Positions 1 to 7,868 of a stretch of 13,292 nt of DNA are shown one piece after another; position 1 is the first letter of the stretch; each line of letters opens with the position of its first letter. A program made the position numbers and the translations under genes. The DNA is from Thalassiosira profunda (taxonomy: Eukaryota; Bacillariophyta; Thalassiosirophyceae; Thalassiosirales; Thalassiosiraceae), in contig JALLAP010001502.1 of the NCBI GenBank assembly GCA_036939355.1, positions 1 through 13,292 of the forward strand, read 5' to 3'. Below the pieces are notes generated by a model. The model was not told the DNA's origin. It saw nothing but the letters and a program-made list of their open reading frames with translations, and made no database searches.

Positions 1-1
1 C

Positions 2-3000
2 TCATCTGTTCGACTCTTTGTGCGAGACCCGGAATCGTCGTACTAAATTCTTCGTCACCTCTGCAGGGAACGCGTCAGACACGTCCGATGCCTCCACCAC
101 GACATCGCTCAATTGAGCACCCGAGCACTGACACCGAGCCAGCACTGGAAATTCGAGCTCTGTCTCAGTCGAAGAGTCTGCACCCTGCTGAAGTTCAAAG
201 ATGCTTTGGAGCTGAAACTTCTCTCCCCCGGAAAGCTCGCTGACGCACCACAACACGACGCGCTTCGCTTCGTTCCAGACTCCCCCGGGCGGATTGCACT
301 GAACGGTATCCCCGCGCACGCCCTCGGGCACGCTCATTATGATGGTGAGGTGGGCGAGCTGGGAAGGATTTTGGGGGTTTGAGCTGATTTGGAGGGCGAC
401 GCGGCACGATTTGCCCTGCGTGCGAACCCGGCTTTGGACGCGCTGGGGTTTCAAAGTGAGAGCCGAATTAGCGTCCAGGGCGAGAGCTAAAGGTCGCATT
501 CAACAACTGCAACACAAATCTTACTCACAATCGGCACAGGGCGAAGCGAATCGCCGCACTTGTAACGGACCACTGGAAAGTATTCCTCCTCCCGCGGAAT
601 CTTGATGGTGTAGGTGAATTCCCGGCTGGCCACGTCTTGGGAAACGTTCGTTACATACTTTTTGTTCTCTTGCAGGGCCCGGATGTGGCCCGACTGGTCT
701 TGGAACACGAGGAAGAAGGGGATTGGGGGCTGCTCTTCGGGCGTGGCTTCCTCGTCATGCTCGAGGGATTTTACGCGAACCTGCACCGTTCCCTCCACTG
801 TGAGCGACGAGAGCTTCGACTTCTTATACTCGCACGTCAGGTCTTCGTTCAACGCCAGTCCAACCTCCAAATGCCTCGTAGGTTCTGCCTCAACCGCGGC
901 AGGTTCTACGGGAGTTGACGGGTAGCTGTCGATGCCAGGAGCGGACGCAGGACTTTTTGGTGCCGATGCTGCGCTCTCGGCGGCCGAGTGCGCGTCTTCG
1001 CTCCTCTCCGTTATTGCGCCCTCGCTCTCTTGCGAAAAGCTGCGGCTGATTGCATTGCTAATGACCTGAGGCGAAGCAGCGACTTCGGGCAAACCGACTG
1101 CATGTTGACGCTGGCTGACTACCTCAGGTGAGCCCTCTACCTTTGGCCGAGCCACTGTTGTTTGTGGCGATAGCGCTTGTTCAGGTACCGTCTGAGTTGG
1201 CGCTGTTTCGTCTTCTTCTACGCTGAACGGATCGTAAACAGGTTGTGGAGCCAGGGGCGGTTTGTCCAGCGGGGTGGTCCCCCCGCTCTTGGCGGTGGCC
1301 GCCCCCTTCTTCTTCCGTTGAAAGAATCTCGACCGGCTCGACACGCTCTTGGACGAATCTCGTTTGGACTTGGACAGCGCCGGCACGGAAAAGTGAGACG
1401 CCGAACCCACTGTGTATCTGGAGCTGACGGTTGCCGTGTCGTCTCCGCCGGTTTGGACCGAAACATCGTCAGAAGAGGTGCCCAGCGCTGACGTCGACGC
1501 GGTGCCCGACACCGACGCTCCTCCAGAAATTTGGTGAGGGTGAGGAGGAGGTCGGTACTCGAACCCTGACAGATCGGACGGCACCCCCGGCCTCCCAAAG
1601 CGCCCCGACGCTCCACCGAACCCCTTGGCCTTCCTCGGAGATTTGAACGTCATGGGAGACGATGAGCCACGCTTCCCCCCTTTGCCTGCCCCGTCGTCGG
1701 CGCGCGAATATTTTGGAAGGTCCATGTCGTCCTCCACGATCGACATTAGCTCCATTTTTTGCGCCGTCTTCCGCACCGTCTCGGCGTGGTTGACTCCCGG
1801 CTTGCCTCTCCCCGCAGTGTTGTTCGCGCCATTCAGCGGACCGTCCCCTCCAAAAATCGCCTCGCCCGTCTCGTAGTCTGCCTGCCCGCCCTTCCCCTTG
1901 CCGCCCTTCTTCCGCGAGAATGTGAACAGCTTCTTGCGGAACGTGCCGCTGCTGGTGACGCTCTGGTTCGCCATGAGAGGCACAGTGGACTCTGTCAGAG
2001 ACTTCTGCACCGAGGCGTTTGTCGGGTTGAATGGCACTTCGTCGTGGTCTCGCATCAGCCCGTCCTCGTCGTCGAGGATCGTAGCGAGGAGCGCCCTGTA
2101 CATGCTTTGAAAGTACTCTGCATCGCAGGATGCTGTGGGGGTGGTTTCCAGCGCCGCAAACGTGCCCATGCCCTCGCGCAACCTCCCCGTCAACGTTATA
2201 AACACAGAGGAGGCGCCGAAGAGGTCGTACGCCGGTCCGGTCGTGCCCACAGTAAGGAGAATTACGCCCCCTCGTTTTTGGCTCGTCTTGGCATCAGCAA
2301 TGGACTGCAGCGAGTGCCCGGGCAATAGCGCCGAGGCGCAATTGTGCAATAGCTGGAGCGCGTCCTTCTCCCCCGCGTCGCCGTCGCTCAGAGAACCGCA
2401 CACCTTCGAGACATCGGCCACGTGCACCGCCACATAGAACATGGTCAATCCCGAGGAGCAATTCAAGTGGTGCGAGGGGGGCTGGTACACCTTCACAGGC
2501 AAATGGCCGCCGAACGGACCGCGCGGCTCGTTGGGCATCGAGGCCCCCTCGGCAACGGGAGGATCCTCGATCGCCCCCGCCTTGGTGTCGTCCTGGAATC
2601 GCACCCGCGTGGGCGTTTTGACGTCCTCTTCCGCGGGCGCCCCTCCCTTTTCATCGGCGCCTGCGTCGTTTGTGTTGCTGGCATCCCCTCCCCCGCCATT
2701 TTCCTCGTCGGGGGCATTGATCCCCCAAAAATCGTCGCGCAGCCCCCCCTCCCCCATGAGATGCCGGTGCAAACTGTCGATGCCCCGCTGGCACGCCCCC
2801 TCGTTCAGATAAGTCAACGGGGTGATGACAGTCAGCGTTTCCTTTAAGACGGCGTGGGTGAGCTCCCGCGCAGCGGCCGGGGGACCCGCCGACTTGTCCG
2901 CCTCGGGGCCCTCGTTGTCGAAAAGGGGGTACAGCGGGACCTCCTTCGTTTCTCCCCCGGAGGTCCTGTAGGCGATCGTCTCCCCGCCCTCCTTGGCCTC

Positions 3001-3168
3001 GGTGGCGGGCTCGGTGTCGCCCGATGCGACATTTTTTGCAACATTGGGCGCATCGTTTTCATTATTATTGCCGCCGGCGTCTTCGTCAGGGTGGAGCCGG
3101 AGCTGGACCAGCACCGACAGCGCGGCGAACTGGGCCTGGGGGAGGGGGCAGCTGTCGAGGAGGTGCAT
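2..3168 (-). CDS. Muniscin/TCUP-like adaptor with C-terminal mu-homology domain (2 exons)
   Basis: Exons are 525-3168 and 2-486. Splicing out 487-524 gives 3129 nt, 1042 residues plus stop. The start is the ATG at 3168; about 35 more codons are open upstream but contain no ATG. The C-terminal part, from about residue 767 to the end, reads as a mu-homology domain like that of FCHO/SGIP1/Syp1 muniscins and the TSET subunit TCUP/TML: an EGTVQVRV strand, 'YKC' before a Pro-rich turn, 'GGVWNEAKRVVLW', a 'FQLQSIFEL' strand and a closing 'LVRRFRVSH' segment. Such domains bind membrane cargo or endocytic partners on the cytosolic face. Residues 1 to about 370 look folded, with a hydrophobic 'FYVAVHVADVSKV' strand, and may be a longin-like domain. 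Residues 370-760 are Ser/Lys/Gly-rich and probably disordered. No F-BAR region is recognised. The mu-homology call is fairly firm; membership of TSET is inference. Confidence 0.72.
487..524 (-). other. 38-nt intron in the muniscin-like gene
   Basis: Between the two open frames lies a donor GTAAGA (start 524) and an acceptor TTTAG (end 487). Removing it joins phase 1 to phase 2 and keeps the mu-homology domain in frame. Reading through instead hits TAG at 487-489. The neighbouring GTGAGT donor at 528 would give the wrong frame with this acceptor. Confidence 0.6.
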
Positions 3169-3590
3169 CTTATATGTTGGGCGATCTTTTTGGGGTGGAG
3201 AATTCTTCGCTCGGACGAGGCGCCCTGAAAATCCAGCCGGTGCCAGCCCGACCTCCGCGGCACAGAAGAGGGGGTGCTAACGAGCTTGCTTCGTCGCCGG
3301 TGTGGGTGAGCAGCAGCTACGGCGCGCCGACATCAGTGCACCACCGACCAACCGCCAAGCTCGCTCTGAATGACTTGTTGAGATTCGCTACGCTCTACCT
3401 TCACCTTACGTAGTTTGGTTAGGTACGCGCCGGACATCATACCTATCTGGGGCGTACAGGTCCGGCGCTCTCCTCGGCGGCGGTCGTGATATGGAGTCAA
3501 GGGGTGTGCTATTTGCGGGTGGTGATGGCGGTGCACAAACACTAATGACAAAGTATAATGTTCACCGACTTCTATTTCGTTTCATGGTTC
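3169..3590. other. Intergenic region (3' of reductase, 5' of muniscin-like gene)
   Basis: No convincing coding sequence was found on either strand in these 422 nt. The region must hold the reductase 3' UTR and the promoter and 5' UTR of the muniscin-like gene. A TTTTCAG (3229-3235, minus strand) could be a splice acceptor of a 5' UTR intron, but no partner donor is obvious. The only clear structure is the inverted repeat at 3427-3468. Confidence 0.5.
3427..3468. repeat. Perfect 9-bp inverted repeat, 24-nt spacer
   Basis: The arm GCGCCGGAC at 3427-3435 is the exact reverse complement of GTCCGGCGC at 3460-3468. It could be a hairpin in the end of the reductase transcript or a dyad binding site upstream of the muniscin-like gene. 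Confidence 0.6.
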
Positions 3591-5464
3591 TCATGAGGCA
3601 GCGTCCAGCATCTCCTTCACTGACAGGAACTTCTCCCGAGGCTGGGCATCACTTCGGAGCCGAGCAGAATCCGATTCTGCGGCTTCGACTCGCAGAAACT
3701 GGGGCCAATCAATGGCTTTGACGTGTTGATTTTGAAGATGATCTGCAAGTCCGGCTCTGCCTTCCAGTGCAGGCCAGCTGCCTTCCGAACCGATAAACTC
3801 CATCGCCGAATGGACAGTGTCTTTTGCATCCACAATGTTGGTGCCGATGATGCCCGTGGGGCCGCGCTTGATCCAGCCAGTGACAAATAAGTTGTTGTGT
3901 CCTGTGACCTTTCCATGCTCATTGGCCACAATGCCTCTGTTGTCGTCGAATACTTCTGTCATGCCCTCCAGTGGCATGCCTCGGTATCCGATGCTGACGA
4001 GAACCAAATCGGCGGCCAGGCGTTCCATTTCGTTCGTTCCAACTGGTTTTTGTTGAAATGGTTCGCCTTCCAGTTTCGTCCGTTCGCAGACCACACCCCC
4101 TACTCGCATGCTATTTGACTCGTTTGCTTCCAACCGGCTGGGGCTCATCAAGAAGCGAAGCTCCACTTGCTTCGTTGTATCTAGGTAGGAGTAGACGAAG
4201 TTTAGGCAACGATTCAATTGATGCACGCAAATCAAAGCAGCTCACCCGAATCGACCTCTGACTCTGCTGCGCCCTGGAGAAGCTTATTGATGCGGGTTTT
4301 GGGACGGCCTGACGGGCCCTTCAACTCCGCCTGCGATGATTCCGTCATTCCCATTTCAAGTTCCTCCTTTCTAACGATGAATGCTGCGTCGTGGCCTTCT
4401 TTCTTCAATTTTGTCAGCTCGCGCAGCTCCTGAACGAAAGAGAGCAATAGTCAGAAATGAGAAGCACAGCCTGATGGATATCCGCCCTGCCTCACTGCAA
4501 ATGAAAACCTTACCTTGATGGTAAACGCTCCCTGCACGTGCCCTCTCCTTCCCACAACGCTTACATGCTCCACTCCTCCCTTCAATACTTTCAGCACCGA
4601 GGTCGGCGTATCCGTGTCGACCAAGCCGGGTTGGCCCTTGGCCAGTATCCGCGCCGCATCTAAAGCCACATTTCCCTGCCCGATGACCACCACTCTTATG
4701 GGAGACACTTGTGCATTTCCTTCGCCATCGCTCGAATCTTCCTTGTCGTCTGGCCACAAACATCGCTTCACTATTGGCCCAATGTGTCCAAACTCCGGAT
4801 GGCCGTTGTACCACGCCACGAATTCCCGGGCGCTGAGCACTCCCTCCAGATCTTCCCCGTCGATGCCCAGCGATTTGTCGGCCTGGCATCCGTACGCCAA
4901 GATCACCACGTGGTAGAGGGATTGAAGCATCGAGAGCGAAACGTCTTTCCCGACGTCGACGTTGCCAAAATAGGAGAGGCTGCTGGGACTCTCCGCCGTT
5001 TCGCCGTCCCCTGCAACCTCCTCCCTCTGCTTCCGAAACAGGGCCGCAAAGTCGTTCTCGACGTTCTTCACCTCGGGATGGTCCGGCGCCACGCCGTACC
5101 GCACCAGCCCGTACGGGGTGGGGAGACGCTCGATGATGTCCACATCGATGCCCGACCAAGCAAAGGCGCCGTCGGCGGATTGCATTCGCTTCAATACCGA
5201 CGACGTGAGGTACTTTGCAGAATAAAATCCAGAGGGGCCCGCGCCGACGATGGCCACGGAAAGCCGCGGCTGAGATTGTCTCTCGCTGATGTCTGCCAAT
5301 TCATCGTTGCTGTTGGTTGCAGAGGACAATCGTATGGATGCAACATTGGGTGATGGCCGCAGCGAGGCAGTGGAGGGTGATGGGTGCAACGTGCAGCCGC
5401 AACCTCGATTGCCAACGTGCGCAAGGGCCCTCCCCGCGAGAGCCGACCACCGCTGATTGAACAT
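3591..5464 (-). CDS. FDXR: Mitochondrial NADPH:adrenodoxin (ferredoxin) reductase, 3 exons
   Basis: Exons are 4514-5464, 4246-4429 and 3591-4180, together 1725 nt and 574 residues. The enzyme is an FAD flavoprotein that passes electrons from NADPH to mitochondrial ferredoxin, for Fe-S cluster and haem-related synthesis. Visible hallmarks: FAD-binding GAGPSG at residues 74-79; TPYGLVRYGVAPDHPE at 116-131, diagnostic of the family; NADP-binding IGQGNVALDAAR at 261-272; VGRRG at 304-308, the Arg pair expected for the NADP 2'-phosphate; and GWIKRGPTGIIGTN at 480-493, the C-terminal FAD contact. The start is the ATG at 5464; residues 1-50 are rich in Arg, Ser and Ala with no early acidic residues, as in a mitochondrial presequence. 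At 574 residues it is longer than the usual roughly 490, because of the presequence and acidic or polar inserts near 150-162, 240-253 and 345-380. All splice sites are GT-AG and preserve the frame. Confidence 0.95.
4181..4245 (-). other. Intron 2 of the reductase gene (65 nt)
   Basis: Donor GTGAGC at 4245 follows a split codon (phase 1). The acceptor CTACCTAG ends at 4181. Splicing restores Asp and continues into TTKQVELRFL, matching the family. Unspliced, the frame ends at a TGA a few codons past the donor. Confidence 0.85.
4430..4513 (-). other. Intron 1 of the reductase gene (84 nt)
   Basis: Donor AAG/GTAAGG at 4513 and acceptor TTCGTTCAG ending at 4430, phase 0. Splicing gives the continuous family motif FTIK-ELRELTKL. 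Confidence 0.92.
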
Positions 5465-5761
5465 CGCTTCGGCGGGGCGAAGGCAAGTTCCCGGCTCAGA
5501 GGGCAGCAAGAGTCTGTGGGAGAGGGGGAGGTCCGCGGGGGCGGGGTGGTTGGTTGCTGGTGTAGTGGGTGTGTGGTGTGCGGGGTGTGCTGATCCCTGA
5601 ATGATCCGCTGATCCGCTGATCCACAACCCCAACCCTAACCTAAAAGTAACCTGAAATCGCAACATCACAGGATGCAACAAACAACGTGGGGTGCATGTT
5701 GGAGAGTCCATGGCTTCTGAGCACAGCAATGGGGTGCTTCCATCATGTGCAGACACACTTT
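5465..5761. other. Intergenic region upstream of the reductase
   Basis: No gene was seen in these 297 nt. The part next to the reductase start is GC-rich. The part further upstream carries an 8-bp tandem repeat and three telomere-like hexamers (see 5602-5643). It also holds the 3' UTR of the CBM9-like gene. Confidence 0.5.
5602..5643. repeat. 8-bp tandem repeat plus telomere-like hexamers
   Basis: Positions 5602-5623 repeat an 8-bp unit (TGATCCGC) almost three times. Next to it, 5626-5643 reads AACCCC, AACCCT, AACCTA, which on the minus strand is TAGGTT-AGGGTT-GGGGTT, a degenerate telomere-like run about 160 nt upstream of the reductase ATG. Confidence 0.6.
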
Positions 5762-6983
5762 TCAGTCTATTTGAGCGGCAGGTTGACACTTTCCGTCAGT
5801 TACCACCAGATATCGCTCTTCGTTCACTGTCGCGGTATGAGAGCCCAGTGTGGCGTGTGCCTCATACCCATCGTTGCCGGTGAGTTGTATGGACATGTCG
5901 GCTTCGTCACAAATTGGGAATGGCGGTTGCGAGTAAGGCTTCAGAGCATCAATGTCAGCGGTGAATTTGCCCTCCTTTTCTCGGTATCCTTTCATTGCGT
6001 AGTACAGGGACATTGCTGCACACCGGGCCGGCCATTCCTCGTAATACGATTTTGCAGCCTCTGGCTTCGACTCAAACTGAAGTATACCCCACCGCTCCGG
6101 AAGATGCATTGCAACTTTGCCTTGCTTCTGCCAAACCCAGTTATCCTCCGCAGCTGTCCCCGGCGTGGCGCAAGATTGACAGCAGGGCTCCTTTTCGTAC
6201 AGGCCTTCTGCATTGATCTTGAAGCCCCACTGAACGCGAGAGAAGTTGATCCTCCAGAAGACTCCATCTGCCGGCCGTTTTGCAAGTGGATTGCGTTCCA
6301 TCAATTTTGAGACGGGGAGGGCAATCTCCGCAGTCCAGTGCGTATTCTTTGTCCCCGGCTGATTGATTGCCCCATTCGGATAAACTTTTGTTGCCGATTG
6401 CCATGGCGGCTCCATATCGTAACCCTCTGGTTCCACTCGTTTGCTGTTCTCTCCACCGCCGTCATCGTAGGGTTTGTTCAGCATCAGACTCCAGGTTGTC
6501 CCCAGGGCATTGATCTTTGGATCCATCAGCGTCGACAAACACCTCAAAGTCATTGTCGTGGAATATCACAGAGTTGTGCTCCGTGAGAGTTCCCCATACA
6601 TCCGTCTCCTCCATGAAAGCTCCTGAGCCCCAGCCATCGGAAGAGGAGAGAACGATCAGAATATGCACTGACTCTCACAGCCAGGACGCACACATCTTCT
6701 CACCCACGTAAAGAAATTCGTCGTCCCACCTCATCTTCACCTTCGTGCGAAATCTGGGCGCCGTCTCCGTCGCAATGTCGACGAAGTCCTCCGACCAGTC
6801 GACGCCGGCCCAGAAGGGCTTCGTCAGATCGCCGTCGATGGGCACCACGGGCGTCGGCCGCGAGACAACAGAGGCGGCAGATCGATCGTCGGACAGCGGC
6901 GCCCGCAGAGCGACATACTGTCTGGGGTAGATGCCATCGTAGGGACTGGGCGCGCGGCCGACGGCTGGGTCGGGGGGCACCAT
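5762..6983 (-). CDS. CBM9-like carbohydrate-binding domain protein, frame broken near 6520
   Basis: Exon 1 is 6704-6983 (ATG at 6983), followed by an intron at 6623-6703 and a second exon from 6622. The protein follows the CBM9-like family seen in many bacteria and some eukaryotes: YPRQYVALRAP, then DGDLTKPFW, FRTKVKMRWDDEFLYVG, then across the splice AFMEETDVWGTLTEHNS, VIFHDNDFEVFVDADG, INALGTTWSLMLNKPYDDGG, HWTAEIALPVSKL, FWRINFSRVQW, EDNWVWQKQG and a closing PERWGILQFES. The family is assigned to carbohydrate or lignin-type polymer binding, usually extracellular; substrate is unknown here. About 100 further residues follow the domain. The reading frame shifts by one base near 6515-6525, between VDADGS and KINALG, and about seven family residues appear to be missing there. 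No signal peptide is visible from this ATG, so an upstream exon is possible (a CCCCAG acceptor lies just before it). Confidence 0.75.
6623..6703 (-). other. Intron of the CBM9-like gene (81 nt)
   Basis: Donor GTGAGA at 6703 after a split codon (phase 1) and acceptor GGGGCTCAG ending at 6623. Splicing joins FLYVG to AFMEETDVW, the expected family sequence. Confidence 0.85.
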
Positions 6984-7275
6984 GCTGGGGTTGGAGGCGC
7001 GGATGCGGCTGCGCTGGGATGGAGGCAGGCAAATCCGCCGCCCGCCCGACGGCCGGAAAGGGAGGGAGGGATGGAGGGATGGGCCTGACCACAGACCACG
7101 TCACCCCTCCCGTGCGGCGGCTCCTCCATCCTCGACGACTGGACGCACCGCGATGAGTTGGTGGTGCTCGGTGCTCGCCAGAAGAACAATTGCACCGTCG
7201 CCACCCATCGTTCCCATAATTTCATCGAACGGCCGCCGCAACCACATCATTTTTTGCAACTCAACACAAAACACC
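6984..7275. other. Shared upstream region of divergent CBM9-like and plastid-protein genes
   Basis: These 292 nt separate two divergent start codons. No further gene is supported. The middle has a run of five GGG tracts (7060-7083, plus strand), a potential G-quadruplex. The plastid-protein side, just before 7276, is A/C-rich, as in a 5' leader. Confidence 0.5.
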
Positions 7276-7584
7276 ATGCACAAGTTCCTCGCAACCCTCC
7301 TCCTCGTCGCTGTGGTCGCCAACACCGGCAGCGCCTTCACCGCCCCCAGCGCGCCCTCCGTCGCCAGAAGACAGGAGGCCCGGCGGGCGCCGCTCGGACC
7401 GTCGTTCGATGTCCCGGCCGCTGCCGCGTCGAGCACCGCCCTCAACCTGAAGGTGGACCCCAACAGCATCAAGGGCAACAAGAACGAGTCGGGCAATGCC
7501 AAGATGGCCGCTTACGGCGGGTCGGTGGCGATAGCTGTCGCGCTCCCGGTTCTCTTCCTCATTTGGTCGGCCGTCAACAACTAA
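7276..7584 (+). CDS. Small plastid-targeted single-helix membrane protein, family unknown
   Basis: This single-exon gene encodes 102 residues. The ATG at 7276 was chosen over the longer open frame because it places a signal peptide at the very N-terminus: a short basic start (MHKF), the hydrophobic run LATLLLVAVVA at 5-15, then GSA-FTAP at 18-23. A Phe right after the cleavage site and a following Ser/Ala/Arg-rich, acid-poor stretch (24-50) form the bipartite plastid presequence of stramenopiles and related algae. The mature part would be about 50 residues: a polar, Lys/Asn-rich segment (58-76) and one transmembrane helix, SVAIAVALPVLFLIWSAV, at 83-100. Size and layout resemble the small one-helix subunits of photosystems or light-harvesting complexes, but no named subunit was recognised. 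It is divergent from the CBM9-like gene and convergent with the methyltransferase gene. Confidence 0.85.
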   Translation: MHKFLATLLLVAVVANTGSAFTAPSAPSVARRQEARRAPLGPSFDVPAAAASSTALNLKVDPNSIKGNKNESGNAKMAAYGGSVAIAVALPVLFLIWSAVNN

Positions 7585-7586
7585 AT

Positions 7587-7631
7587 TGGACGCAACATGC
7601 GTGGACGCAACATGCGTGGACGCAACATGCG
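7587..7631. repeat. 3 x 15-bp palindromic tandem repeat
   Basis: Three exact copies of a 15-bp unit (TGGACGCAACATGCG) begin two bases after the stop codon of the plastid-protein gene. Each repeat contains ACGCA-ACA-TGCGT, and neighbouring units form TGCGT-GG-ACGCA, so the array is a chain of alternating inverted 5-mers able to fold into serial hairpins in the 3' UTR. Confidence 0.9.
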
Positions 7632-7868
7632 TGGGCGTACACGAGGTTGACATTTGCTGGAGGGTTTGCGATCGATCAGACGAGACAAAGCGAGGGGTTC
7701 CGAGGAGCGTCCCGGTGTGATCCTGTGTCAAGCTTACTTGGCGACGCCTTGCTAGTGGAGGAGTTGCACCCAGGCAGTGTTTGTCAACGAGTGTGGCGCG
7801 TGATATTTCAGCTACGATGTAAAGTTTATCCCACAATTCACAAGTGATTGCAGAGGAGTCCTCGCATG
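7632..7868. other. Convergent 3' region, nothing coding seen
   Basis: Between the repeat array and the methyltransferase stop codon there is no supported gene. It should hold the ends of two converging transcripts. No canonical AATAAA signal was noticed on either strand. Confidence 0.45.

Noticed and set aside
1759..2328. Plus-strand open frame of 189 codons opposite the muniscin-like gene
   Set aside because: It is Arg/Leu-rich with no domain signal and lies antisense to the Ser-rich linker of a well-supported gene; it is typical of a GC-rich shadow frame.
4709..5353. Plus-strand open frame of 214 codons opposite the adrenodoxin reductase
   Set aside because: It is antisense to a gene with clear catalytic motifs and shows no recognisable features of its own.
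6982..7275. Upstream extension of the plastid-protein open frame
   Set aside because: It is Arg/Pro-rich, overlaps the divergent gene's upstream region, and would bury the signal peptide that explains the protein; the ATG at 7276 is preferred.
7587..7631. CRISPR array
   Set aside because: The repeats are contiguous with no spacers, only three copies exist, and the context is eukaryotic.
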